DNA of 37,112 nucleotides from Aneurinibacillus danicus (GCF_007991215.1 NZ_BJXX01000119.1:1-37112), one strand, 5' to 3'. Shown: positions 8,712 to 17,389, numbered from the stretch's first letter. Numbers and translations are program-made. The notes: generated by a model not told the origin, from the sequence alone.

Positions 8712-11700
8712 TGACTTACAAAGCTATAGCGGTACAGGGACCTATACATATACTTTAGCCAAAAGCTTACTCTTAAAAGGGCATGAAGTATTTTGCTTTT
8801 CAACCAAGTTAGGGAAATTAGCAAAAAAATTGTTGGAAATAGGTGCTTTTGTAACTGATAAAATCGATGAAATTCCTTACGACCTCGATATCATTCATGC
8901 TCAACATAGAATGGAAGCAATTATCGCTTATACCCGTTTTTACAACAAGCCTATGGTGTATGTTTGCCATGGTGTTCTTCCATGGCAAGAACAACCGCTT
9001 TTTTTACCCAACATCTATCGTTATGTGGCTATAAGTGAGGAAATTAAAGAAAGCTTGATTTCCAGATATGATATTGATCCTTCTAAAATTGAGATTATCC
9101 GTAACGGAATAGAATTAGAAAGATTCACTTCTGTTAAGTTAATTAATAAAGCGCCAGAAAAAATTCTATTGCTATCAAATCGCTTTACTGATGAAGTCAT
9201 AAATACAATTTCATCTGCCTGTAAAAAATTAGACTTAGATTTAGAAGTGATAGGACAATCTGAAAAAGTTGAATGGCAAGTTGAGAAAAAAATTAATGAT
9301 GCCGATATAGTAGTTTCTTTGGGAAGAGGAATATTAGAAGCTATGGCTTGTCAGAGAGTGGCTTTTGTATATGATTATAACGGGGGGGACGGAATTGTAA
9401 CCCCGTTTAATTATACAGAACTTCGGAAGAAAAACTTCTCTGGGAGAACGAATAGTATTAAGTATGATGAATATTCCTTTATAGAAGAGTTACAAAATTA
9501 TAGTAGTGAAATAACTAAAGAGAATTTAGCTATTATACAAAAATATCACGATATTAATGTGATCTCAGAAGAGTTATTATGTCTATATAAAGAGGCGATA
9601 AACGAGCAAGGTGATAAATCTATTATTGGTTTTTACGATTTTTCTATTCAGTTAAATAATATTTATAAAAATTTAAATAGAGAAATGGATCAGAAGGAGT
9701 TAAACGTAAACTATCTTAAAGAAATTATAAAGGAAAAAGAAAACTTATTGTGTAAAGTTTATGAGGAAACCGAAGATTTGAAGCTGAGATTAAAAGACAT
9801 TCATCAAGAAAAAGAGGCAGAAGCAAGTAAATACCAGAAGCAAGTAAACTTTTACTTAAAAGAAACCGAGAAAAAAGAAAGAAACTTAAAATATCTATTG
9901 GAATTAAACGAGCAAAAAGAAGAGAATTTAAAGTACTTATTGGAATTAAATGAAAGCAAAGAAAATGAATTAAAACTAATCTATACTTCGAAAGCATGGA
10001 AGGCTGTCAGTAAATATCGACGTATAAAACATTTATTTACTAAAGCAATAAATAATCCTTCATTAGTTTTTCGTAAATTATTTAAAATCTCTAAACCTGA
10101 GAATAAGATTTTACGTGATGTAGACATACTCAAAGCCTCTAGTGAACCTTTAATCTCTGTAGTTATTCCAATATATGATCGAACAGATGTGTTGGTTGAG
10201 AGTATCGAATCTATACTTAACCAATCGTTTCAAGATTTTGAACTGCTTCTGGTTTGTGATGGCTCACCTGAAGAAACATTAAAAATAGTAGATTCCTATA
10301 GAAATCATCCTAAAGTCAGGATTTTTAAATTCCTTAATAATAGCGGCAATGCAGTTAGAGGAAGGAATAAGGCTATTAAAGAGGCTAGGGGGAAATATTT
10401 AGCATTTCAAGATAGTGATGATATTGCTGATCTAGATAGACTTGCACTCTCATTAAATTATATTGAAAAATATAAAGTTGATGTTGTATACGGAGGTTGG
10501 CGTGCTCTAATAGATGGTACCCGAGATATTGATATAAAGGACAAGCAAGAAATATTTAGTCCTGACTGTGATTATGAAATGCTTAAGGAAATTTGTGTGC
10601 CGTGTCAGAGTACGGTTATGGCTAAGGTTGAAGCGCTGAGAGAAGTTGGTGGTCTCAAGACTACAATGAAATATCGTGAGGATCATGAACTCTGGCTGCG
10701 TATGGCATATAAAAAATATAAATTTAAAGCTATACCCAAAATCTTAACAAACTTAAGACTTCATGGTAATAATTTGGAGCTTAAGTATAAAGAAGAGGAT
10801 AGGCATTGGTATAACCTAATGCTGGAAGAGCACGTAATAATCCCTAAATTAAAGCCAAAGATTGCATATGTTATTCCAGGATGTGGGATTTCAGGTGGTA
10901 TAGCAGTTATTTGTCAACATGTTAATCGTCTTCTTAAACGTGGTTATGACGTTACTTTAATTACTGAAGATGAAAAAAAATCAATAGATTGGTTTCCTAA
11001 TCAACAAGTTCAAATTATTTCTTTAGAAGAAGTTCCAGATAACTTAGATATTGTAGTAGCTACTGGGTGGAGCACAGCATATACAATAGAAAGAATACCC
11101 GCCAAAAGAAAAATTTATTTTGTTCAATCTGATGAAAGTCGCTTCCATCCAAAGGAATCTAAGGAATATCAATTAGCCTGGAATTCTTACAAGTTTAATT
11201 ACGAATATATGACCGAAGCAAAGTGGATACAGCGTTGGTTGAAAGAGAATTTTAATCAGAATGCGTACTATGTTCCTAATGGGCTAGATGAAGAGATTAT
11301 TCATAAGGCAGAACCATTAATACCTAAAGGAGATAAGTTAAGAGTTTTGCTGGAAGGCCCTATCGATATCCCTTTTAAAGGTATGAAGGATGCGTTTGAG
11401 GCGGTACAAGGTTTAGATTGTGAAGTTTGGTGTGTAAGTTCCGCTGGAAAACCCAAACCAGAATGGAAATGCGATCAGTTTTTTGAGAAAGTTCCAATGA
11501 ATAAGATGAAAAACATCTATTCTAGTTGCGACATTCTTTTAAAGATGAGTCGTGTAGAAGGTTTTTTTGGACCACCTCTTGAAATGATGGCATGTGGAGG
11601 GGTATGTGTCGTAGGAGAAGTTACTGGTTATGACGAATATATCAAACATAACTACAACGCTTTAGTTGTAAAACAAGGAGATATAGAGGGAGCACATAAA

Positions 11701-11847
11701 GCTGTAAAAGAATTAATTGAGAATAAGGAACTTCGAGATGCTTTGATTATAAATGGTGAAAATACCGCCTCTCAATGGAGATGGGAGCCTACCATTGATA
11801 TATTAGAAGAAATATTTACGAAAGTGGATGTTAAAGAAGTTAATTAA
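8689..11847 (+). CDS. Three-module glycosyltransferase: GT4-like, coiled coil, GT2, GT4
   Basis: 1052 residues from the ATG at 8689, chosen for the AAGGGG 9 bp upstream and because MKILLTVNDL is a normal GT-B N-terminus; 8656 and 8671 are alternative starts. Module 1 (about 1-310) is a GT4-like GT-B domain with SYSGTGTYTYTLA and a GILEAMAC segment. A charged helical region at about 330-440 has LKYLLELNE repeats and should be a coiled coil that spaces or oligomerises the enzyme. Module 2 (about 484-700) is GT2: SVVIPIYDRTD, CDGSPEET, FQDSDD. Module 3 (about 722-1045) is GT4 with an EGFFGPPLE (EX7E) motif and resembles the rhamnosyltransferase WsaF of the Geobacillus S-layer glycan locus. Three transfer steps may be combined to build a repeat unit. 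Confidence 0.85.
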   Translation: MKILLTVNDLQSYSGTGTYTYTLAKSLLLKGHEVFCFSTKLGKLAKKLLEIGAFVTDKIDEIPYDLDIIHAQHRMEAIIAYTRFYNKPMVYVCHGVLPWQEQPLFLPNIYRYVAISEEIKESLISRYDIDPSKIEIIRNGIELERFTSVKLINKAPEKILLLSNRFTDEVINTISSACKKLDLDLEVIGQSEKVEWQVEKKINDADIVVSLGRGILEAMACQRVAFVYDYNGGDGIVTPFNYTELRKKNFSGRTNSIKYDEYSFIEELQNYSSEITKENLAIIQKYHDINVISEELLCLYKEAINEQGDKSIIGFYDFSIQLNNIYKNLNREMDQKELNVNYLKEIIKEKENLLCKVYEETEDLKLRLKDIHQEKEAEASKYQKQVNFYLKETEKKERNLKYLLELNEQKEENLKYLLELNESKENELKLIYTSKAWKAVSKYRRIKHLFTKAINNPSLVFRKLFKISKPENKILRDVDILKASSEPLISVVIPIYDRTDVLVESIESILNQSFQDFELLLVCDGSPEETLKIVDSYRNHPKVRIFKFLNNSGNAVRGRNKAIKEARGKYLAFQDSDDIADLDRLALSLNYIEKYKVDVVYGGWRALIDGTRDIDIKDKQEIFSPDCDYEMLKEICVPCQSTVMAKVEALREVGGLKTTMKYREDHELWLRMAYKKYKFKAIPKILTNLRLHGNNLELKYKEEDRHWYNLMLEEHVIIPKLKPKIAYVIPGCGISGGIAVICQHVNRLLKRGYDVTLITEDEKKSIDWFPNQQVQIISLEEVPDNLDIVVATGWSTAYTIERIPAKRKIYFVQSDESRFHPKESKEYQLAWNSYKFNYEYMTEAKWIQRWLKENFNQNAYYVPNGLDEEIIHKAEPLIPKGDKLRVLLEGPIDIPFKGMKDAFEAVQGLDCEVWCVSSAGKPKPEWKCDQFFEKVPMNKMKNIYSSCDILLKMSRVEGFFGPPLEMMACGGVCVVGEVTGYDEYIKHNYNALVVKQGDIEGAHKAVKELIENKELRDALIINGENTASQWRWEPTIDILEEIFTKVDVKEVN

Positions 11848-11871
11848 CAAATCGAAAGTTGGTATTTTACC

Positions 11872-13653
11872 GTGAGACATTTGCTAATTAAAGGACTTTG
11901 GTCTCTAAAGAATTTAGGAGTATATTTATCTATAGAAAAAGTTAAGCGAAAGTTTTACAACAGATTTGCTTATGCTAAATGGATAAAAAATAATGCTCTT
12001 TCGTTAGAGAGAAAATTGGAGATAGAAAAAGAGATAGAGAATATGCCATACAAGCCGCTATTCTCAATTATCCTTCCAGTTTACAATACAGAGAAAAAAT
12101 GGTTAGAGAAGTGTATTAAGTCTGTAATAAACCAACTTTATCCCTATTGGGAGTTGTGTATTTGCAATGATGGATCAGATAAAGAATATATAAATAGCCT
12201 GTTAGATTTTTATCGTAAAAAAGATGCTCGCATTAAAGTTATTTGCCACGAGGAAAACCAGCATATTTCTCGAGCGTCTAATTCGGCATTGTCTATAGCA
12301 AATGGGGAGTTTATAGCATGTTTAGACCATGATGATGAACTTAGCATTGATGCTTTATATGAAAACGCAAAATTGCTTAATAAATATCCAGATGCCGATA
12401 TGATTTATAGTGATGAAGACAAAATAGATGAGAGGGGCAATCGTTTTGCCCCTTATTTTAAGCCGGATTGGTCACCCGACTTACTGTTATCACAAATGTA
12501 TACCTGCCATCTAGGTGTATATCGAACCAGTTTAATTCGTAAGATTGGTGGGTTTCGGATTGGTTTTGAAGGTGCCCAAGACTACGATTTGGTTTTACGA
12601 CTTACAGAAGAAACAGAAAATGTTTTTCATATACCTAAGGTTTTATATCACTGGAGAGCTATTAAACAATCTACTTCATTGAGTGCTAAGGCTAAGAAAT
12701 ATACTAACAAAGCAGCATTAAGAGCCTTGGAAGAGGCACTGCAAAGGAGGGGAGAAAAAGGAAGAGTAGAAGAGATAGAAGGGTTATCAGGAAGATATTG
12801 TATTCATTATGATGTAGTAGCGCAACCTCTTATTTCAATAATTATTTTGACTCGTGATAAAGCTGAACTTCTTGATACTTGTCTATCATCCATTTTTCAA
12901 AAGACAACGTATAGAAATTATGAAGTTATTGTTGTTGATAATGGAAGTATAGAGCAAAAAACTTTTGATGTTTTTAGTAAGTGGGAAAAAAGAAAAGATC
13001 ATCTGGTTTCAATTATTCGGATGGATACCCCTTTTAATTATGCTAAGTTAAATAACGAGGCTGTTAAGTTTGCAAAGGGAGATTTGATTGTCTTATTAAA
13101 CAATGATATTGAGGTTATTACTGGAAATTGGTTAGAAGAGATGGCTGGCTATGCTTTGCGAACAAAGACAGGGGCTGTAGGTGCAAAACTATTATATCCT
13201 GATAATACAATTCAACATGCTGGTATTATATTAGGTATCAATGGGATTGCAGGCCATGGTCATAAGCATTTTGAAAAAGATGATCTAGGTTATTTTTCGC
13301 GCTTAGTTGTAGCATCTAATTATGCTGCGGTAACAGGTGCATGTTTAATGGTTAGAAAAGAATTATTTGAATTGGTAGGTGGATTTACAGAAAGCTTTGA
13401 GATTGCTTTAAATGACGTAGACTTTTGTTTAAAGCTTTACGAAAAAGGCTATTATAATGTTGCGTTGATGCATGTTCACTTATACCATCATGAATCAAAA
13501 AGCCGAGGATTTGAAGATACAACTGAGAAACAAGAGAGGTTTCTTTCTGAATGTGTTCGTTTGCAAAATTGCTGGGGAAGCTTGTTATCGAAGGATCCTT
13601 TTTATAATCCGAATTTAACTCTTGATAGAGAAGATTTCTCGATTAAACAATAA
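11872..13653 (+). CDS. Tandem GT2 glycosyltransferase
   Basis: 593 residues with a roughly 60-residue basic lead, then two GT-A domains. The first starts near residue 62 (FSIILPVYNTEKKW, CNDGSD, ACLDHDDE). The second starts near residue 318 (ISIIILTRDKAELL, VVDNGS, LLNNDIEV). Both keep the aspartates expected for nucleotide-sugar and metal binding. Two-domain enzymes of this kind occur among rhamnan and O-antigen polymerising transferases (RfbF-type). The GTG start has only a weak RBS. It follows the three-module enzyme by 24 bp and is the last intact gene before the insertion hotspot. Donor sugar unknown; L-rhamnose is plausible because rmlACBD is nearby. Confidence 0.85.
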   Translation: MRHLLIKGLWSLKNLGVYLSIEKVKRKFYNRFAYAKWIKNNALSLERKLEIEKEIENMPYKPLFSIILPVYNTEKKWLEKCIKSVINQLYPYWELCICNDGSDKEYINSLLDFYRKKDARIKVICHEENQHISRASNSALSIANGEFIACLDHDDELSIDALYENAKLLNKYPDADMIYSDEDKIDERGNRFAPYFKPDWSPDLLLSQMYTCHLGVYRTSLIRKIGGFRIGFEGAQDYDLVLRLTEETENVFHIPKVLYHWRAIKQSTSLSAKAKKYTNKAALRALEEALQRRGEKGRVEEIEGLSGRYCIHYDVVAQPLISIIILTRDKAELLDTCLSSIFQKTTYRNYEVIVVDNGSIEQKTFDVFSKWEKRKDHLVSIIRMDTPFNYAKLNNEAVKFAKGDLIVLLNNDIEVITGNWLEEMAGYALRTKTGAVGAKLLYPDNTIQHAGIILGINGIAGHGHKHFEKDDLGYFSRLVVASNYAAVTGACLMVRKELFELVGGFTESFEIALNDVDFCLKLYEKGYYNVALMHVHLYHHESKSRGFEDTTEKQERFLSECVRLQNCWGSLLSKDPFYNPNLTLDREDFSIKQ

Positions 13654-13839
13654 GTACTCAATTCTGTAGTATTTGATAATGTTGCAAAACGCATACTCAT
13701 TGAATATTGAGAATAAAAAATCCGTTCGTTTGGCAAGAATGGCGAGTAACTGCAAACCCTATTCTTAACGAGGTGGATGCTCATTTGCCATTTTTTTGCT
13801 TACATTGACTTTATGAAATGCGTTCTGAACGCTCGCGTT

Positions 13840-14191
13840 TTTAAACATGAGATGAAAGAACGCTCGGGCAAGAGATAGCTTTAGTTATCTAAGTTGTCCG
13901 ATATTATGCTATAATTAGGTAGCTTGTGCAGATTGCTTATTGAAAACTGAATGTATGAGGTTGGTGTAGGAAGCGGTCTATACCGTAAAACACTCAACCT
14001 TCGTTCGCCCTCTTTCGCTGAAAAACGAAAACTAAGCAGTAGGTGAGAGAGTCGAGTTAGGCGTACACGTATCTTACTTTTTCGGGGCAGGAACTATTCG
14101 TAGAGCCTGCTAATTCTCACTTTATTGGAAGTGATAGCGCAGGAATCTCATGGCTTTAGCCAGGAGAGGTTCAAAAATGTACATGAACCTC
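13840..14191 (+). mobile_element. tnpB-less IS200/IS605-type element remnant (PATE-like)
   Basis: The segment has no ORF but keeps end structures of an IS200/IS605-type element: a hairpin AGATAGC/GTTATCT near 13872-13890 and a right end whose last part matches the omega-RNA pattern of TnpB elements (CTTTAG hairpin then GAGGTTCAA). The element probably ends at 14174. The next hairpin, GAGGTTCA/TGAACCTC (14166-14173 with 14184-14191), spans that end. The left boundary is uncertain. A TTGAT at about 13674, the target motif of the ISDra2 group, could mark it further left. It sits between two glycosyltransferase genes. Confidence 0.5.
13950..14174 (+). ncRNA. TnpB-type omega-RNA (reRNA) without its tnpB
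   Basis: Strong secondary structure: AGGTTG (13958-13963) pairs with CAACCT (13995-14000), extended by GTGT/ACAC, and encloses CGGT-CTAT-ACCG (13974-13985). The 3' end shows CTC-A-TGGC-TTTA-GCCA-G-GAG (14147-14166) and then GGTTCAA. The same 3' architecture is known for ISDra2 and related omega-RNAs, where the guide starts right after TTCAA. By that rule the guide here would begin at 14175. The assignment rests on pattern recognition, not on a covariance search. Confidence 0.55.
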
Positions 14192-14683
14192 CTTATTATA
14201 ATTTAGGGAGACTAGAGATTTTACACTGAACCATGATAAAAAGCTTCTTTTTTAAGAAGTGTCTTGGGATTCCTTCTTTAATGGAAGCTTGTTGAGTTTT
14301 TTAATGTTATCCTTGATTGGCGTTGTATTGCCGAACTTTCCGATGAACTACATCCTTTAATGTTCTTTTATGCCTTCGCAAACAAGTGTTGAGCGATTTG
14401 ATAATTAAAAAAGTTAAATTTTGTGTTCGTTGACAGTCCTGTTCTGCAAAGTAGTTTATATGACAGACAGCAATTGAGCATGTTGCCTTAAAAATAATCT
14501 AGGGCTTGAAAAACCTCACTAGTGTGAAAAAAATTGTTACGAATTTCACTTTCAAATCTGCGTTCTAATTCATAATATTGGATATTTATTTTGATTTTGC
14601 AATACCATCTAGAGATAAACCTATTCTTACAGCAAGAAGTATTTTTGATAAATTTAATTCATAAATATATGGGGGACTGGGGT
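14192..14683. other. Gene-free stretch with decayed coding traces
   Basis: No intact ORF on either strand. Around 14313-14395 a frame reads LDWRCIAELSDELHP-like residues, the style of an N-terminal transposase segment, but it stops quickly. The rest is AT-rich and shows nothing I can name. It probably consists of old insertion debris before the interrupted glycosyltransferase. Confidence 0.4.
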
Positions 14684-15071
14684 ATGAAGAATTTTATTTT
14701 GCTTCCGTGCTTTAATGAAGAGAAAGCTTTACCACTTTTGTTGGAAAGGATTAAGGGACTATTTAATGAATCAAACTTCACTTATGAAGTAGTTATTGTA
14801 AATGACGGTAGTAAGGATAATACGCTATCTGTTGCTAAGCATTATGCTAAGACAATGCCAATTCATATTATAGACCATGGTACTAATCAAGGTTTAGGGG
14901 TTGCTATGAGAAATGGTCTAGAATATACAGCTAAAGTTTCTTCGAGTGAAGATGTTGTTATTGCCTTAGATGCTGACAATACCCATGATCCAGCTTTAAT
15001 AGAAAGTATGGTACAAAAGATAAAAACAGAAAAATTAGATGTTGTAATAGCTTCTCGTTATGCTAAAGGAG
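14684..15071 (+). pseudogene. 5' part of DPM-like GT2, split by an IS element
   Basis: Encodes residues 1-129 of a polyprenol-phosphate sugar synthase of the GT2/DPM1 type: LLPCFNEEKALPLLLERI, VVIVNDGSKDNT, IALDADNTHDP and SRYAKGG. Reading then runs into inserted DNA and stops at 15082. The ATG at 14684 follows a G-rich RBS; 14669 is possible. The rest of the gene is at 16861-17261. Joining 15071 to 16861 gives 789 bp, exactly 263 codons, so the coding sequence is otherwise intact. Enzymes of this family load a sugar onto undecaprenyl phosphate on the cytoplasmic side for later use by GT-C transferases outside, which fits the SMR-like and GT-C genes downstream. Confidence 0.85.
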
Positions 15072-15110
15072 CATTCCTGTAATGAATGAAAATACGATTG
15101 GATAAAAAAA

Positions 15111-15173
15111 GTACCTCCTGTTAACATACGAGGTGTCGACCTGCAGGCGACCCTTAAATAACAGAGGAGGTAC
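15111..15173 (+). promoter_or_regulatory. Subterminal hairpin that seals the transposase RBS
   Basis: GTACCTCCTGTTA (15111-15123) pairs with TAACAGAGGAGGTAC (15159-15173), leaving a two-base bulge. The GAGGAGG ribosome binding site of the transposase (15164-15170) lies in the 3' arm. Transcripts entering from outside would fold and hide the RBS, a known way for IS elements to avoid activation by host transcription. It is also the expected subterminal inverted repeat of IS1111-type elements. Confidence 0.65.
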
Positions 15174-15178
15174 TCACC

Positions 15179-16471
15179 ATGAATTATACACAAAACCAAC
15201 GCATTTCTCAAATTACAGAATCCACCTTGATTGTAGGCGTAGATATCGCGAAGCACAAACATGTAGCACGCGCACAAAATGACCGTGGGCTTATGTACGG
15301 AAAAGCTTTTTCCTTTTCAAACACACGCCAGGGATTTGATGCATTTTGTCACTGGATGAAAAGCTTAATGACAGAACACGAAAAAACAGAGGTCATTGTA
15401 GGAATGGAACCAACAGGACATTACTGGATGACCTTAGCGGCTTTCTTACGAAGTCGCGGAGTTCCGGTTGTGGTCGTCAATCCCATGCATGTAAAAAAGT
15501 CAAAAGAGCTGGATGATAATTCACCGACCAAAAATGATCCAAAAGATGCACGCGTGATTGCACAGCTCGTCAAAGATGGACGGTACTCTGCCCCTTATTT
15601 CCCGACCGGCGTATACGCTGAACTGCGGGAAGCTGTGAAAATACGAGACCACCTCGCAAGCGAGCTTCAACGCACGCAAGCCAAGGTACACAACTGGTTA
15701 GATCGCTATTTTCCGGAATTCTTAACGGTGTTTACAAGCTGGGAAGGCAAAGCGGCATTAGAAACGCTCAAACGCTTTCCACTGCCTCAAGATATCCTTC
15801 AAGCAGGTGTGTCTGGCATTTTGACCACATGGAAGGAAATCATCAAGAGAGGACTACGGCCAAAACGAGCTCATGAACTTGTAGAACAGGCGAGACAGTC
15901 TGTTGGCCTGCGTGAAGGCACAAAAATGGCGAGATTAGAACTGCGAACACTGCTTACAACTTACGAAGTAATGCAGCAACAGCTTGAACAAGTGATGAAG
16001 GAAATCGAAGATTTCCTAAACGACATTCCCGGTGTAGCGCATATTCTGACGATTCCAGGCATGGGAATCATCACGGTTGCCAGCTTTTTCGCAGAGGTCG
16101 GTGACTTATCCCGATACCAGCACCCCCGTCAACTTCAAAAGCTGGCGGGTCTGAACCTTAAAGAAAATCGCTCAGGAAAGCACAGAGGGAAAACACGGAT
16201 TACGAAACGAGGACGTCCACGACTTCGTGCACTTCTGTACAGGGTGATCCGACCTCTGGTCGCCAAAAATCCGGCATTTCAGGCACTTCATGTGTATTAT
16301 ACGACCCGACAGCAGAATCCGCTTCGCAAGCAGCAGTCATTGATTGCCCTTTGTTGTCGTCTTCTTCGGATTATGTTTGTGCTGGCTCGTAAACAAGTGG
16401 ATTTTGATGTGAACAAGATGATGAAAGCTACGCCTTTATGCAGCCAAGGACTTTCTTTTTTCGCTGCATAA
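15179..16471 (+). CDS. IS110-family DEDD/serine transposase
   Basis: 430 residues. The N-terminal RuvC-like domain shows the DEDD residues: D22 (VGVDIAKHKH), E77 (VGMEPTGHYW), D120 and D123 (NDPKDARVIAQL). A helical linker at about 150-280 is followed by the Transposase_20 domain (IPGMGIITVASFFAEVGD, then HRGKTRITKRGRPRLR), with S302 in the position of the catalytic serine. IS110 enzymes recombine donor and target with the help of a structured bridge RNA. All expected active-site residues are present, so the enzyme looks functional. The ATG follows GAGGAGG at good spacing. GC content is higher than in the surrounding AT-rich glycosyltransferase genes, consistent with recent arrival. Confidence 0.93.
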   Translation: MNYTQNQRISQITESTLIVGVDIAKHKHVARAQNDRGLMYGKAFSFSNTRQGFDAFCHWMKSLMTEHEKTEVIVGMEPTGHYWMTLAAFLRSRGVPVVVVNPMHVKKSKELDDNSPTKNDPKDARVIAQLVKDGRYSAPYFPTGVYAELREAVKIRDHLASELQRTQAKVHNWLDRYFPEFLTVFTSWEGKAALETLKRFPLPQDILQAGVSGILTTWKEIIKRGLRPKRAHELVEQARQSVGLREGTKMARLELRTLLTTYEVMQQQLEQVMKEIEDFLNDIPGVAHILTIPGMGIITVASFFAEVGDLSRYQHPRQLQKLAGLNLKENRSGKHRGKTRITKRGRPRLRALLYRVIRPLVAKNPAFQALHVYYTTRQQNPLRKQQSLIALCCRLLRIMFVLARKQVDFDVNKMMKATPLCSQGLSFFAA

Positions 16472-16472
16472 A
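16435..16472 (+). other. 10-bp hairpin across the transposase stop
   Basis: TTTATGCAGC (16435-16444) and GCTGCATAAA (16463-16472) form a perfect inverted repeat with a T-rich loop. It spans the last codons and the stop. It may stabilise the mRNA end or separate the coding part from the downstream noncoding RNA. Confidence 0.5.
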
Positions 16473-16489
16473 TCTTTCAGTCGTTTCTT

Positions 16490-16740
16490 TCTTGGTATAC
16501 GTTCTTACTTGATATCTTGATAAAAAACGAAGCACGGAGAAGCCAGAATTATTTTCACCATGCGGGCATTGACCCTGAAAAGGAGCATCTCTGGCCTCCA
16601 CCTCATGGACAGGTTGAACGAAGGAAAGTAGGGACAGCAGATCCTGAGAGACATGGGAGGGTACACCGCCATGAGCCGTGTGGAGATCCAATGTGCAACC
16701 ATATTTTAACAAACAGGCCATAGGTCTCTAATGGGCTACG
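16490..16740 (+). ncRNA. Candidate bridge RNA of the IS110-family element
   Basis: Noncoding, conserved-looking and more GC-rich than its right flank. Pairings seen by eye: CATGG/CCATG (16652-16656 with 16669-16673) inside GATC/GATC (16640-16643 with 16685-16688), and an imperfect AGGCCAT/ATGGGCT hairpin near the right end. AAAGGAGCAT at 16579-16588 is identical to the left insertion junction at 15065-15074, as a guide loop might be. The limits are approximate; no folding was run. Confidence 0.45.
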
Positions 16741-16860
16741 CCCCCCACTTCCAATATTTTTAATCTATTCAAAAGTCTTACTGAAGCTTTGTTTATAAAA
16801 ATCAAGATATCATGAGAATACGTGAGTATTTGTAAGAAAAACTTTAATTTATAGAGGGAG
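16741..16860. other. Right end of the IS110-family insert, no gene
   Basis: AT-rich DNA between the candidate bridge RNA and the host gene. No ORF and no clear repeat. The frame analysis puts it inside the inserted segment, but whether it belongs to the IS or to an older nested insert is open. Confidence 0.4.
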
Positions 16861-17261
16861 GAGAAGAAATCGGCTTATCTTTGCATAGGAAAATCTTAAG
16901 TATGGGCGCTAGTGTTACTCTTAAGATTTTTTTCAAAATATCTGGTGTACGCGATTATACTTGCGGTTATAGAGCTTATTCTGCGTCCATAATCAAAAAA
17001 GCATATGCAATATTTAATAATAAATTTGTAGAAGAAACCGGATTTGTATGTATGGCTGAAATTTTAATTAAACTAAATTTAATAGGGGCTAATATCGGTG
17101 AAGTAGGGCTGATTTTACGCTACGATAAAAAAGAAGGGAAAAGCAAGATGAAAATTGTTAAAACAATCAAGCGCTACATAAATTTAATCTCCAAAAGTAG
17201 AGATATAATCGAAAGAAACAAAAGAGTTATAGAGAGGGTGCGAATAGAAAGTAATTATTAA
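16861..17261 (+). pseudogene. 3' part of the split DPM-like GT2
   Basis: Encodes the C-terminal part of the interrupted polyprenol-phosphate sugar synthase: GEEIGLSLHRKILSMG, then SGVRDYTCGYRAYS and ETGFVCMAEILIKL, all typical of the DPM1-like GT2 end. It is in frame with the 5' part once the 1789-bp insert is removed; the predicted whole protein has 262 residues. No start codon with an RBS is close to the junction. The fragment alone lacks the nucleotide-binding half and should be inactive. Confidence 0.85.
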
Positions 17262-17389
17262 ATTTATGATCACTAGCGTTGCATTAAATTTTAGAGAATA
17301 ATTTCCGGTATTTATCCGTAAAAAATCCTTTACACTCACTGGAAAGTGCAAGAGGTTTTTGTCCAAATCCAACGTAAAAGAAATAAGCT

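Larger units (their letters stand above)
15072..16860 (+). mobile_element. IS110/IS1111-family element, 1789 bp, in the DPM-like gene
   Basis: The insert is defined by the host reading frame. GGAG occurs at 15068-15071 and again at 16857-16860, and removing one copy plus everything between restores the gene exactly. The element holds one transposase, a 107-bp 5' part with a subterminal inverted repeat and a 389-bp 3' noncoding part. A short 5' part and a long 3' noncoding part are typical of the IS1111 side of the family, where the bridge RNA lies downstream. Part of 16741-16860 could be a separate insert, since it looks more AT-rich. Confidence 0.8.

Noticed and set aside
13674-13678. TTGAT as the exact left boundary of the omega-RNA element.
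   Set aside because: The motif fits the ISDra2 target rule, but no matching left-end hairpin follows closely, so the boundary is left open.
15134-15150. GTCGACCTGCAGGC, identical to part of a common cloning-vector polylinker.
   Set aside because: It lies in the loop region of the IS110-family subterminal hairpin, pairs locally (GTCG/CGAC), and the neighbouring bases do not continue as vector sequence. A chance match is the simpler view; alignment with other copies of the element would settle it.
16428-16723. Overlapping short frames on both strands after the IS110-family transposase.
   Set aside because: No RBS and no protein-like pattern. The stretch is better explained as structured noncoding RNA of the element.
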